64,000 nucleotides of DNA, from positions 76,791,718-76,855,717 of the forward strand of contig NC_087064.1 of NCBI RefSeq assembly GCF_963678635.1, written 5' to 3'. The DNA comes from Symsagittifera roscoffensis (lineage: Eukaryota > Xenacoelomorpha > Acoela > Convolutidae). Numbering within the stretch: the first letter of the stretch is position 1; each line of letters starts with the position of its first letter. The notes beneath the pieces were generated by a model. That model did no database searches. It had not been told where the DNA came from and saw only the letters and a program-made list of their open reading frames with translations. Of the stretch, positions 34,806 through 47,711 are shown one piece after another. The translations under genes and the position numbers were made by a program.

Positions 34806-35735
34806 TACAGAGCCGGTCAACTTAAGAAACAGGACTAATCTAATCTTCAGATATCTTTTTTATCCGAAGCTCTCGAAGAACCGAACAATTAGCTTCTGAA
34901 TCAACAAACACTTCAGCCGTGTCTTCTATCTACCAAACCAGATCAGATCGGAAATTCTGAACCTGGTCTTATTTTGGATACTTTTTCTACTTCATACCAA
35001 ATCTTCGCTTGCACGAAGGGTCGTGAAAGTTCAAATTCAAATTTATTATCTACAAATAGTTTGTATTTCGACCTATGAATGCGTCATTGAACAATGGGTA
35101 TAAAGTCCGCGCCATTTGACAATTGTTTATCTGGGTTTGTCTGTTTTTCTTGAGATTGGTAGTCGAAATATATATTTTATAGGCTTTGCCTACCTATGCT
35201 AGATGTTATATGTCGACTCAGTAGCTGATTTAGTGGGTGGAGATCGACGCCCCCTTCAAATTTGTATGCGGCATAGAACAATTTATCAATTAAATTAAAG
35301 TCTGAATAGTATTTTGGGGAGCTCAGAAAATTAATTTTTCGACCTGTAAAAATAACAAACCTTTCGAAAATTCCCCCATTAGAAAGTCTTGGATCAGTTT
35401 CTGTGTCGACTACTATTGAATGTTCAATTTTTGAAGAACTTTTAACAAATAAATGAGTGCTTCCTTTAATTTTCTCTGAATAATTTTTGGAGCTGAAGTA
35501 TATCCTTCTGTATGAACTAATCTACAATCAATATATGCCCTCGGTCTAATTATCAGGTGCTAATTAATTATAACTAATTTTAAAGAGACTGAAAATTATT
35601 TGAATTGAAATGAATATCACCAAACGAAGTCATCAGTTACTGTGAAACAATCTTTTTCTGAGTTATTTCTTTTGTTATTTGAGAGCTGAAGATGTGCTTG
35701 TGAACAAATTTCTAAATTGTGTGAAATAAATACTA
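34806..35735 (+). terminator. PAK 3' UTR with candidate poly(A) signals
   Basis: AATAAA hexamers occur at about 35446 (ACAAATAAATGAG) and 35725 (GTGAAATAAATAC). Either could end the transcript. A diverged GGGGCGGAT-type repeat (about 35225-35400) lies in between, which makes the nearer end uncertain. Confidence 0.4.
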
Positions 35736-36356
35736 ACTTAAAGTGATGAGACAGCTTATGTTATTGTAGGAGCAGCTTCGAATATTGATTGATCGATTGA
35801 ATGATGTTTTCACTTGTATCTGTATCTTAAATTTAAGATTTCTGAAGAAGAAAGTTCGACAAAGCCTAAATTGGTAAACGAACTTGGTAAAAACGTACAT
35901 ACATAAGTTTGCTATCTTCATAGTTTATTTGAATCATTTGCTTAGAATAATATTTTTTTGAATTGACTCAATTCTTATACAAGTATGTGCAAAGCAAGAT
36001 AAAGTAGTATTTGAATTACAAAAGCGGTATCACAGCATCCAGTCAATGTCCTATGTCATCTATTCTTTTTACTTCGGTGGCACTTTTGCTATAATCACAA
36101 TCTGTAGCATTGGAAATTTCATAGCATTTGTTCTCTGCTGTAAATGTGGCTAGTGTTTGTGGACGATTAAGCGTCCGTTGCTGAGTGGTCACTGCGGGAG
36201 GCTTATATTTTCTAAGTCGTAGATCGAATCCGAGACGTAACCGATTTTTTTTTTTACTAATTCGAGGCTTATTGCTAATTTTCTTATTGAACTTTATAGA
36301 GCTGCTTTTTGTCGTGTTCTTGCAAGTGTTTGCGAAGCAAATCTTTGCCTTTGTGT
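35736..36356 (+). repeat. modular repeat with tRNA-like module and tail
   Basis: The first 240 bp are plain AT-rich sequence. The TTTTGCTATAATCACAATCT then GTAGCATTGG block starts near 36068. The tRNA-like module (about 36172-36240) has GTTGCTGAGTGGTCACTG and a degenerate B-box GTCGTAGATCGAATCC. The tail GCGAAGCAAATCTTTGC/CTTTGTGT ends 36356, and a family B 3' half follows directly. Confidence 0.55.
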
Positions 36357-36540
36357 CTCAAATTGGGTTAATGTTATCGAAAACATGTCGGTTAAAATTT
36401 GTTCCAGTAATTCAAAGAGCTTTCAGGGCATCTATTTTTTTGTTGAAATTCGGAGATTTTTCTAAATTTAGTTCATTTTTTTCTGTTTACTTGCGCTCAT
36501 TGTCTTTTTGCAACTGCGTGTTAGCTTTGTTATCCCGTAA
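36357..36540 (+). repeat. dispersed repeat family B, copy 7 (3' half only)
   Basis: It starts at CTCAAATTGGGTTAATG, directly after a modular tail, and keeps CAAAGAGCTTTCAGGGCATC. It ends CTTGCGCTCATTG..GTTAGCTTTGTTAT. Confidence 0.6.
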
Positions 36541-36559
36541 AATCATTGCTAACAGAATT

Positions 36560-38580
36560 CGATTGCTGTTTGATTCTTGAGCTTGGTCGTGTGTACCCTC
36601 CATGTGGGATTCATATATGTTCTGCCGAGTTTGCACAAAGATCACTTAAGCGGAGGGGTACAAACCGGGAACGGCGAGGACCCAAATCCCTCAATAAGCA
36701 GGACCAAAGGATGTCAAATGAGCTCCCGAATACAGAGGACCAAAACGAGAGTATCTGGCTCCATCCCGGACAGCATTCAGCTTTGGTAAAGACGAGGGGC
36801 AGAAACGGCTCTGAAAACTCCTTACAGCAACCAGTAATGACTTCGACGAAGGGTAACCGACGGTAAAAAGAGGAAAAATAGACGCTCCACTTAGGAGCAC
36901 CGAGAAGCCCGTAGATAAAAAAGGAGGCAAAGAGAAATCACCATTTTCATAAAAAGAGCCCCAGCTTGTGATGAAATTATAAAGAGTGGCCAATTAGTAA
37001 CCCTAAACAAAAAAAAACGTGGGAAAATTGATATCACTAATTATAAAGGTGTATGGCTGCTGGCCATGGGCAGCAGGAACCTCGCAAAAGAAATGACCAA
37101 GAAACTAAGAAAATGGACAGAACGCCAAATTATTTTGGAAGATAATCGTAGTGGCTTTGGGACAGGCAGATCAGCTGCAGAAGCAACACAAAGCTTGGTC
37201 AGAATTGCGGAAGACTCAGATGATCTCAAGAGGAGAAGAGCAATCTGGAATCTGCCTCAAAATGAACCAACTGATCCCGAGTCGAGTATTCTGGACCTCC
37301 GTAAAGCGTATCCCAGAGTAAACAAAGCTGCTCGCTGGGAAATCCCTGGTAATTATGTAATGGAAGGATCTTTACTAGGTTCCCCAGTACATCTACATGA
37401 GGTACCCAGTTAACAAGGGAAAAAGGAAAGCGAAGACTGGAAGTCTGAATGAGGATTAAGGGAGGGCTGCTCAACATCTCCTTGCTTGTTCAATATATAT
37501 CACCAAGTAGTGATGCGCATAACCGAAGCTGAACGTTTTTTTCAGAGGACCCACACGAACAAACAGATTTTAAATGGCGTTAAATACCGGGTAGCAACCT
37601 GCCAGAAATCAACAAAGTAAGGAAACAGAACAATGGAACGAAAACTTGAACATAGTTTTATCAGCGTTTGCCTTGTAAACATGGCTATCATGAATTCAAT
37701 CTTTATCATCGGAGAACAAAGCAGATAGAAGACGACGTAATTATGATAGTGCATGAGACGGTGTAAACATGATAGACGGTGTAAGCATGATTGAAGAAAG
37801 AAATGGGTAATTTCGAGGAGAAAAACAATGAGGACAAAGAAGAGATGGCCTTATTTGGTTCAGAAGATGCTGAACAAATCCGTATTTTGGGTTGCTGGCT
37901 AGGACCGAAAGCAGATAAGTTGGAAAAAGCGTTCAGGATACTGATGGGCAAAATGCCGAACACAACTCCTTAATAGCAAATTACCCCAGAAAAAGTAGCA
38001 CAAATACTACAAGCGTGGAAAGTGTGACTGCGCTACTTCGCCCTAGTATAACAGGGAAGTGAAAAGTCCACAATCATGGTTTGACAAAAGTTACCTCTGG
38101 AGCAACAAAAAAAGACCACCTTTAAAACAAATGCAGGTTGAGGGAGTAAATATGCAGGACATCCGCAACTTGTTTGATATTAAATCTATAAGGTGGAGAA
38201 CAGAGAAACTTACCCTGTCACGGATAGGCCATATACTGAGGATGGAATTGACGGAAACTAAACGCGCCATTATTAGGATGGCTTAGCAGCCTGGAAATTG
38301 TCCAGAAACGTCCGGGATATAATCATAAAACTTTGTTCTACTGATAGAGTTTACTGAAAGAGGCGGGGATGAACTGGAGTGAATCAACCATGATAGCAAT
38401 GAATAGGAAAGAATGGAAACAAAGGAGAACCAAGCGGATGGAACATATTGAAAAATTGGAATTCCTACAGGGAAACTTTTTAACGAGGACGAAATTCTGC
38501 AAAACAGTAATTTTGAATTACCTCCACCAAACTTTCAGTTGGACTGAAAATCTACATCAAAAGAATCCTCACTGAACTAA
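36560..38580 (+). mobile_element. degenerate non-LTR retrotransposon (RT region, several frameshifts)
   Basis: RT blocks are in order on + but in shifting frames. NYKGVWLLA lies at about 37038, then a LRKWTERQIILEDNRSGFGT block and GRSAAEA, then SSILDLRKAYPRVNK (about 37280). GLREGCSTSPCLFNIYHQVV (about 37440) matches the GLRQGC.LSPxLFNIY motif. IRILGCWLGPKADK lies at about 37880, GVNMQDIRNLFDIKSIRW at about 38140 and RIGHILRM at about 38225. These are typical of LINE proteins, including the post-RT segment. The YxDD box is not visible. The copy is more GC-rich than its flanks and is dead. Confidence 0.85.
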
Positions 38581-38601
38581 GGTAACACTTTTTTTTAAAT
38601 G

Positions 38602-38850
38602 TAAACCGGAATCGGATGAAGAAACTAGAGCCTACAAGCCTTGTACTAAATATTTGTTTCCAAATGCAACAAAGATTATTCAGCAACAAATATGGCTGGA
38701 CAACAAATATGGCTGGACACCCGAGCCTGAGTTTAAAATGTAACCCGGAATCGGCTGAAGAAGCTAGGGTCTAAAAGCCTTGTAGCAAAGATGTGTTTCC
38801 AAATGCAACAAAGAATATCTAGCAACAACTATGGCTGGACACGCGAGTAG
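38602..38850 (+). repeat. 141-bp direct duplication
   Basis: GTAAACCGGAATCGGATGAA (38602) recurs as GTAACCCGGAATCGGCTGAA (38743), followed in both by AAGCCTTGTA..TGTTTCCAAATGCAACAAAG and ATGGCTGGACA. It lies just downstream of the LINE and may be its 3' UTR. Confidence 0.8.
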
Positions 38851-41580
38851 ATCCAAGAGGTGAGGGCATGCTTCCGAGAAGAGAAAGCAATTTGAGAGGC
38901 GAACGCCTAAAGAAGAATAATTTTTTTTTTGAAAACCGGAACTTTCTGATCATTGAAAGTTGCACTATCGTGCCTGTTAAAGTTTGTCCGCTTGGTTCCC
39001 GCAACATGCACTTTTCGTGTAGACGCAGCTATTTTTTTGAGAGGATGAGCTAAATTGTTCTGCGAAATACTGAATTTTAATAAAGTATCATGTTTGCTTT
39101 TCCGAGAAAACTTTAAAAATATTTTCCTGTAAGTAGTGAAGCCTCGATTAAAATGATACAATAAAATAAGTTGCAATCAGATTTATATCTGTGTTTTATA
39201 GAGCAGTGTCATACGTTTTGAATAAGATGTTGGTCAACAGATTTATTATATATAAAGTTAATGTCACAAATATTCCTATTTGTAGGACAGCCTCCATAGA
39301 CAGTAATGTTCCGACCACAAAAAATAAGAGGAAGTATTGCATAGGTCGTTTTTTTTCGGCTCATTGTAAGTACCTGAAGGAAAGTTTTGAAGGAATCAAC
39401 TGTTGTTTCAACTGCGAGAGCAAGAGTTCTTGTAATCGAAAACGACTTTTTCCCGCAAATAATTGTTACAAACCTGACAACTGACCTTATTATGAAACCA
39501 CAGTAACTTCCGACTCGTCCTATTTGGTTTTGTAGTAAAATGCGTACCTTGGCCGATTAAGGTTGGGGTTCAAGACCCGACTGTAAGTTTATATCTCTGG
39601 AGTTTAAATTTTTATCTCTGAAAAATTGAATTGTCGGATTGAGTTGTCTTTTGTTTCTTTATTTTTCGACGGCTTGCCTGTTTAAGCATTGAAATTTCTC
39701 GGAGGCTCAGTAAGCTTTCACCGCTTTAGGCTACCGTATGTAAAATTTTTGAGGTTGCGTGTAATTTTAATCTGAAATTTTGTAGTTTCCGTATATTTTC
39801 GTTTTGTGCTTAAAGTATATTTACATTTTTGCTTTAATTTTCTTCGGCCTTAATTATTTCTGCGTTTGTGATATTGGCGTGTTCACCTCATAATAGGTCG
39901 CTCAAAAGTGAACATATATTTTAATGCATTTTTGTGCTTTGGGGGACGTGTCGTATCAACCTGGAGTCTTGAAAGTTTTTTAGGAAAGTATTTTCGGCGA
40001 AATGGACGTCTACCCTATAGTACTGCATGCCTAGTTATCGGTGTATAAACCTTGTCTCTAAAAGTTTTTTATAGGTTGAACATAATTCGAGACTTTCATT
40101 TGTAGATGGAGTGTTTCGACCTGTTTTGAGGCTTCGTGGCACCTGACTTTGTGGCTTCCAACTCTTTTTATATTCGCTAACTCTAACGTTGTGCCTCTTT
40201 TTATGATTTTATATCCTTATTGATTATGATTCGATGTTTAGACTGAAATCAGTGATGGCAGTTCAAATGATTTAAAAAGCTTTTAAACTCATTTGAAGGA
40301 AAACTATTTTCTGAAGGAATCCTTTAAATAATAGAATCACATACAAACAAATTAGTCACTTGAACTTTGCAAATTAATACCGACTAATATTGCAAATTCG
40401 ACTAAAAATACTTTGTTAAAGCGCTCTGCCTTAGCTGGAAAAGATATTAAAATTAAAGTATACATTCGTCATTTCGTAGCATGGGAAGGTTTTTCTCACA
40501 TAAATTTTTGAATTTTTATCAATCATTCTATCATGGTGCTGAAGTTTCCCTTCAACAGAGCTCCGCGCCCTTTCAATTCTCTAATTGAATCAGTGCTGAC
40601 ACTGCACTTTTTTGAACAACTATCAGAGTGTTGAGCTCATTGGATAATTGGGTAAAATGTGCTTGAAGAACATCGGGTTGCAGATTTGATTATGGGGCCA
40701 AATGAGTTGATCAATTTTGTATTACGTAAGCTAATTCTGAGGCAAGGACTTCCGTCAAACTCAAAAATTTTATATCAGACAGTGGTTCAACAGCGCTTTT
40801 TCGGATCCAAGGGTTCAGCTTGTTTTTGGTAGTTTTTAACCTAAGAATTTTTTGTAGCTTATAAACTCATAAAACATATCGTAGCGCCAAAGTATCTAAA
40901 AGTCCGATCAGTTTTTGAAAAGTGAGAAACAAAGAGGTACGTGAAACTTGAAAATGTGAAAGTTTTTTAAATTTTTCTTTTGGTCAAAAGATGTGACATT
41001 TTTTTCGACTCCATGGATGTTTACCAAGTTTTATCTGGTAAGCTAGTTGGCCGCTTCAAAATATGTGCTCTTCTTCAGACATGATATGGATCCTCTTCAT
41101 CAGCAGTCTGATAAAAGAAATTTTGTGAATAAGAGAGTGAGTAATGTTGTGAAGCAGTCGAAGTTGGCTGTGGTCTACAAGAATCCCTTCACCTATCTCT
41201 CATTTTTCTCCGCAGCTTAGTGAGTCAAACAGCATGTTTTGGTCTACCCTATATTTTTGTAATAACATGTGTAAATTGTGATATAGTAGATGAAAACTAT
41301 TGAACGAAAAAATCTCGATAAACATACTAGCATCACATGTTGAATTGCTGTTGTTAGTAGCTCTCAGTTTCTTGCAAACTGAGGAGTTTTTTTGCGAGAC
41401 TAGTTTTTTCAACATAGCTCACATAAATCAATAAAATTCTTAGTACTAAAGCAAACATCTGATGGTTAAAACATTCGATGGAGAAAACATCTGAAATGAC
41501 ATAATAGTTACTGACTAATGTGATATAGTCCCTAAATACCGAAAGAGTTCAGCGCGCTTGCACTCACTGTTGGGCCTTCT
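38851..41580. other. intergenic
   Basis: AT-rich. tRNA-like stretches occur at about 39530-39595 (GTAGTAAAATGCGTACC and GGGGTTCAAGACCCGAC) and about 40632-40695 (TTGGATAATTGGGTAAAATG, GGGTTGCAGATTTGATT). A piece resembling the body of the large composite repeat lies at about 39780-39900. No gene seen. Confidence 0.5.
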
Positions 41581-41584
41581 ATTT

Positions 41585-41700
41585 TGCCGATCACACCTTG
41601 AGGAGGCGGATGACTCTGAGACCCCTCGAACCGTGACGGAAGCGGGTTTCAAACTCAGACCTTTGTATTGAAGGCCGAGCATTTTACCCACTCAGCAGCG
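41585..41700 (-). repeat. tRNA-like repeat on the minus strand
   Basis: The minus strand reads GCTGCTGAGTGGGTAAAATG as A-box region, then CTCGGCCTTCAATACAAAGG, and GAGTTTGAAACCCGCTTCC as B-box/T-arm. It is the only clearly reverse-oriented tRNA-like element I found in the window. Confidence 0.6.
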
Positions 41701-41824
41701 GCTGCTCCCCGTATCGTCGCTCTCAAGCTTTTTTATCTTGGAAAATTTTCTCAGAGTTTTGATCCCTCCACTAGCTATATGTAAAGTACAAATGATATAT
41801 TTTAACGTTCTTATAAGAGTAAAT

Positions 41825-42530
41825 TACTTGCTTCAATCCCATTTGAAGGATTCAGTTTGCCACTTTCGCTTAAACTTATCGATGGTATGCTTGACCTGCC
41901 CTATATGTCGTGTTGTTACTGTTATGCTGATGATTTGTGGGTAGTAGCTTAAGGTGAAATCCTCAACATTGTTCTTCAAGATGATATAGATTATTTGAAT
42001 CTGTAGTCGTTTGATAATCAACTTTTTTCAGTTCCGTTAAATGGTTTTATCTTAATAGCAATAGCGCACACGATTGAAATTTTTTTCTTGGTAACGCCGA
42101 AATTGCCGAGCAGAGCTTTATGGCTGATCTTGGAATCCAAATATATTCAAACTTGAGTTAGAACGAAAATATACCATTGAAAATACTTAATATTTAACTA
42201 TCTCGATAAAGCATTCCAAAAAAACACGTCCCATGAGGATTGAAGTTCAATTAATTTAAAACGTGTCTTATCAGTAGTTTTTTTACGGTTAGCCTTTTAC
42301 AAGCCTTTGTTTTGGCAACAACTGGATCAACTAAACCAACAGGGTCAGAAGTGGTGTTATAGTTTTTGTTAAATCTTACACAAAGCTTCTAAAGAAATTC
42401 CACTCTGCGGATCTCCTATCAGCTTATTGAAAAGGATCTGCAATTTTATACATCAATCAATATCGAAAAAAATGTACCCCATTTTAGAGGCGGGGTTTAA
42501 TTCAATTCGAGAAAAATTTTCTGAGGAAAA
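41825..42530 (+). mobile_element. LINE reverse-transcriptase relic (YADD box)
   Basis: The + strand at about 41848-41945 reads GFSLPLSLKLIDGMLDLPYM then SCCYCYADDLWVVA. That corresponds to the G.PLSPLLF..YINDL...YADD core of LINE RTs. Downstream, LQDDIDYLNL resembles the LQxDLDxLxxW segment. Stops interrupt all frames. Confidence 0.65.
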
Positions 42531-43479
42531 GTTTAGTTAATTTTGCCTCTGAAAGTTTTTTGAGAATCTTCAAATTTTTGATTTATTGAAAGTTATCACG
42601 TTTCAAAGAGCCAATTTATCAGCGTATGTTCTCAAACAATATGTGAATGTTAACAAGAAAAACTAAATGTCGATAGAAAAGTTGGCAAATTTTAAACCCC
42701 ACTGAGTATGATGTTTTTTTTTTGTGAACAAAATCGTACTGGTTGCTCATTTTCACTAGATTATCCGTCATTTACTTATTTTTGCTTACGACGATAACGA
42801 GGGTTTGATGTATATTTTTACAGGTATGCAGACTTGTTTTTAAAGCAAAAGGTTTAATTCAAAGCTGGGAATGAAGATCTAATAATATAACCTGATATAT
42901 TTTCAACAAAAAAATGCTTGCAAAAGTATTTGAGAGCAATATGTTGACTGATCGGAGACAAAGTTTGAGCAGGTCATTGGAAACAAATTTTGAGCAAATT
43001 ATATTTAGTCAATGGACTGATGATATCCCATAATACTGAAATTGATTCGAGATTCTGTCCAACTTCGCTTGAAAGGTATCATCATTTTGACCAACTTTTT
43101 TAATGCAAAATCGAGCTTTGATTAGTGAAAAACGTGCAACCTCACCAATCGATTATCATTTGATAATTTGTTTTTACGTTCGAATTAACATTTTAATCAT
43201 TTTCGGTTTGGGTGCAAGTATCATTTTAAAAGTACACCTTAAATGACTTCCTAATGTAGATTTGTACTTTGATAACGTGATGAATTTTTTGTCTACAATA
43301 ACACTTGAATGTTTACACGCCTTCGAAGAATAATTTCTTTTATCTTCAGCGCCGTGCTTATTGGAAGCACGGTAAAATTTAAAAAGTTACACGCCGTAGG
43401 AGATTAAATAGTCTTATCTTTAGTATCGTCAAGATAGGAATTGAAATTAGCTGAAGTCGGCGTAACTTTTATGAATGCT
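42531..43479. other. intergenic
   Basis: AT-rich. Probably partly LINE 3' sequence of the flanking relics, but no block is recognisable. Confidence 0.3.
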
Positions 43480-43850
43480 GAATTTTTGAAGTCTAATTAG
43501 GAATTGTTTTTCATAGATCAAATTGACGAATTTTAGCTCGAAATTAGTTGATATCGCCCGCAAAAAGGATATCGGACGTTTTAGGTACACAAGCTGTATC
43601 ATGCATAATGAAAAAGAGCGGAGCTAACATAGAATTACGCGGAACACTAAAATTGGGTAGCCTGTCAGGTTTCGGATTCTTGGTTTAAACGTATTGTTGC
43701 CTTTGAGCAAGATAGTTTCTAAGCTGTTTATGACATAACGGATTCCGTAAAGCTCTAAGTTATGCAGCACAATTTTATGAACGAAAAAATCATGGTTTTT
43801 TTTTAGGTCTACGGCGCAATCTTGCATCTGATCTGCATCTTAAGTTTCAG
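43480..43850 (-). mobile_element. minus-strand LINE reverse-transcriptase relic
   Basis: The minus ORF (43827 down to 43624) reads CAVDLKKNHDFFVHKIVLHN then LELYGIRYVINSLETIL. This is the xVDLxKAFDTVDHxILLxKLExYGI block of LINE RTs, with AFDT degraded. In a shifted frame follow SMLAPLFFIMHD (GSxLGPLLFxIYIND) and FAGDIN (FADDTN). Orientation is opposite to the relic at 42 kb, so it is a separate insertion. Confidence 0.75.
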
Positions 43851-44488
43851 CCAACGCACTGAAATTGTTTTTTCATGAACCCGAATTGCTGGTCAAAAAA
43901 CAAATTTTTATTCCAATTTATGGCTTGTTCGAATCTTTGAAAAATAATTTCGTAGTATTATAATTATTTTTATGTTGGCATCTTTGAAAAAAATTTCATA
44001 GTATAGTAATCTCACATTAATTTCAAAGATTTTACCGCAGTTGATTAGCAGAGAAGTTAGGCTTCACTTGTTAAGATCTAGTCTTCTGCAAAAAATAATG
44101 TAATATTTTCTCGTGTTAAAGTTTATTTATAGTTCGAGAGGCAGATAGAACAAATATATCAGGATAAGATAGGAATAAGATAGGAAGCCACTATCAAGAA
44201 ACGATCGTTGTATTTCATCAATACCTACTGATTTTTAGGCTGAAGTTATTAATATCCACTAATTAAATTACATTAATTGCTGCCTGATGTTTGTAGCCAA
44301 TTGTTTGAGAAAGTGAGCGAAATATGCCAGAGTGTTGAGAAGAATAGTCTTCGCAGTTTTTTGAAGGTGTATTTTTGATTATTCAACCTTGTTTGATTAT
44401 TCGAAACATATGATTTAATTTTGATTGCATTACAGTGTTGCATAGCTCAGCTGAGCTGTCTCAACTAACAGAATTATTCTTGTTTTAG

Positions 44489-44690
44489 TTATGGCTTTTA
44501 TCAGCTAAAAATGAGCCGAGACAACAGAAAACGACTTTTGGAGAGAAGTCCTTTCACACTGTCAATGTTTTACGTGCTCTGTCAACTGATGAACCCCCAA
44601 AGCAAGAAAGGAATCATCAGAGATATCGAACAGTGGAATTTGCCGACTGAACAGAGTCGAAAATTAGTGTTAAATCTAGGTTTTTTGTGA
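44489..44690 (+). CDS. unrecognised short ORF, possibly a terminal exon
   Basis: A TTGTTTTAG acceptor precedes an open frame reading YGFYQLKMSRDNRKRLLERS, then PFTLSMFYVLCQLMNPQ and SKKGIIRDIEQWNLPTEQSR, to TGA at 44688-44690. From the ATG at 44511 it is 59 codons. Codon use and amino-acid mix look more protein-like than the AT-rich surroundings. I do not recognise a family. It could be the last exon of an unidentified + strand gene, a stand-alone small ORF, a pseudogene fragment or chance. Confidence 0.3.
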
Positions 44691-45630
44691 TTGCAAAACT
44701 TTTTTTGATACTTTTGAACTTGAGAATTGACTTATTTTATGCCTATTTTTTATGAGAAATGGGACGCATAAATATATTAGCATAATATTAAACAAAAGCA
44801 TGCAGAATTTTTAATACGCGCAATGAATTCCTGAATGCAGACTAAAAATTTGCTTTTTATCATGTGCAAAAGATCACAGATTTTAATACCAAATTCGATG
44901 TGAAATAACTGAGCATCGAAGAATTATTAGCTTACTTCAGACTCTTATCTAGCTTGATTAGGTAGATGGTCGACTCAACTTAAAAATATTATTGTATTAC
45001 AAAGTCGCTTGAACAATCGATGAAACTTTTGATGAGGCCATTTTTTATGAGGCCATGACTATTGTAATTCTGATGACCAATCGCAAATCAGTTTTCTATA
45101 GACAATTTAAAGACATCGCGTTTTCTAGTATTCAACATTGAGTTGCCGAGAAGCTCAAAAACCATAAAACTCAACTAATTTCTTTATCATATTAATTGCC
45201 TTTTCTTCTTTGGCTATAGCGAATGTCTTATAATCGTGAATCAGGATGTCTTCTTGTAAACAACTTCGCGCTGTGGAATCCTTTTTTTTGCCTGAATGAG
45301 TCACTGCTTGGTATGCTTTTTTATTTCGTACATGCTTAATTGAACCCCTGTGCACATTAATATTCTTACTTATGATGCTTTTTTCGGCTTTTTGAGATTC
45401 GTTTTAGCGGTTGATGTTTTTTTTCGGTTTAAACGAGTGTATGCATTTTAAAGGGCTTTTATGAATCTAATTGTATCAATGTTTTTTGTAACGTTTGTTG
45501 TTGATATATTTGTTTTTACTGTCAAGTTGAAATTCCTTTTCTCAATCGACCAAAATTTTTATAACGTAATTTATTACAAATTTAGTGTGCTTTTGTGTGC
45601 GATGCTTAAAGTATCTGCATGTTAGCGAGA
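44691..45630. other. intergenic
   Basis: AT-rich, no supported feature. A 66-codon minus open stretch at 45155-45355 is not recognised. Confidence 0.4.
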
Positions 45631-47120
45631 CCAGCCGTAAAATTTTTTGCTGATATTAAATTTTTATATATTTTAGACCATAATTTTCCATGCTTTCAGA
45701 AGTTTTTTCAATCATCTATGTTCTTATTCTTGTATTTCTTTTTCATAGTTTTTCGGTAGCTTTTCTTGTTATGAATAAAAAGGGTTCCTTGCAGGTATGG
45801 GCCCTCTTTGAATTGGTTAAATATTTCCTGTGAGCTTAAAAACCTGCAGTACTTGTCGCTTAGTTTCAGCCAACTGCTGCTACCCATCAAAATGGAAGAC
45901 ATTTTGAAATTTTTGTTCAGAATTAATAGATTTTTCACACTTATTTTATTTTCGGTACATTTTGTGGTGCTTTCTGAGGAAAAGGGTCAAATTACGCTTA
46001 ATTGCTGTTGTAAAGAGTAAATCGAAGCGCTGATTTTTAGCAAAACGGAAAATGAACCCACAGAAACTAGGACAAAAACCACGAACCCGAAAAAAATTTG
46101 AGGCGTTTTTTTCTGAAAAGATAATTACAATTTTTTTTCGGGTTTGTGGTTTTCGTCCTGGTTTCTGTCGGCTTTTTTTTCCGTTTTCTTAAACGCCATT
46201 TTTTATCTGGTAGAATTTTAATTGGTTTACTTTTTAAAGCATGGGTTTTGTTTTGAATTAAATTTTTTTATTATAACTGAAACTTCACGAATTTGTAACT
46301 TTACCATGTCTAATAGTTTTTTTTTTCGTTCGTTTTTTTTTAATAATCAAACAGTTTCAGGCAATGGTATATCAACTAGCGGAATTTATTTTGTGTAATT
46401 TCGAGAGCAAAAAACATCCGTTTGGGATTCTGAATTTTAGTTTGGATGGGTCGTAAAAACTTCTAAATTTTAAACTTTAATTATCTTTTCAAAAAAATGT
46501 CTCTCTAAGTTATAATTATCTTTTCAAAAAAATGTCTCAACGTAAAATTACAACCTTTGAAAAGATAATTATAATCTGAAATTACAATCTGAAAGCAGAA
46601 GATTCTCTAGAAATGAAGATCCCCAAGAAGTGTGGACAAAGTTGTTTACTGGAAAAAAAGTCTAGTACCCGATTGCAATGAACTTGGGCCAGCCGTAAAA
46701 TTTTTTGCTGATATTAAATTTTTATATATTTTAGACCATAATTTTCCATGCTTTCAGAAGTTTTTTCAATCATTTATGTTCTTATTCTTGTATTTCTTTT
46801 TCATAGTTTTTCGGTAGCTTTTCTTGTTATGAATAAAAAGGGTTCCTTGCAGGTATGGGCCCTCTTTGAATTGGTTAAATATTTCCTGTGAGCTTAAAAA
46901 CCTGCAGTACTTGTCGCTTAGTTTCAGCCAACTGCTGCTACCCATCAAAATGGAAGACATTTTGAAATTTTTGTTCAGAATTAATAGATTTTCCACACTT
47001 ATTTTATTTTCGGTACATTTTGTGGTGCTTTCTGAGGAAAAGGGTCAAATTACGCTTAATTGCTGTTGTAAAGAGTAAATCGAAGCGCTGATTTTTAGTA
47101 AATTTCAAGTTTTCATAATG

Positions 47121-47190
47121 TGTACATTTGGCGTAGAGCTAACATCCAGGTTTCAGACGGCAAACGTATGTCGTTCGAATCTGAACAGGC
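47121..47190 (+). repeat. tRNA-like stretch in the array spacer (also 49253-49322)
   Basis: GGCGTAGAGCTAACATCCAG followed by GTCGTTCGAATCTGAACAGG resembles A- and B-box spacing of tRNA-derived repeats. It is absent from unit 1, where the segment is deleted. Confidence 0.45.
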
Positions 47191-47711
47191 CAGTCTGAAA
47201 AATTTATTTCGGGATATTTTTGGTATATATATTTAAGTTTTTGGCTTAGTTCCCTTAGCTCGGGCGTTTCTCTTGATTTTAGCTATTTTGACCATAAAAT
47301 CATTTTTATATGTTCCAGAAACTGTTCACTTAAAGGAGTCTCAAGGAATTAAGCTGTCCTAAATCGAAGTTCAAAAAATATTTTTTGTGTTTTCTTCTCA
47401 TTTTCCTTTAGCGCAGGACAGAATGATTTTTCTGCTTGAATTTTTTGTAGGACTACGGTTTTTTTGATCAGAAAACTTCAAAAAAAGTTTGGTTTTTGTT
47501 TTTTGCAATTTCTTCATCTGCTAAATAGTTTCTTGGCCTTCCCTTTGGTTAAGTTCATCAAATGAGTTTTGATATGAATTATAGTGATGGATCTCGGTTT
47601 CTCATGTCGTTGATTTTTTGCAATCTTGAAGCTGGAATGCTCGCGCACATCTTCAATCGAAACTGTAGTGTAATCTGGTACTAGATTTTGTAGCCTTGCG
47701 ATAAGCAAGGG

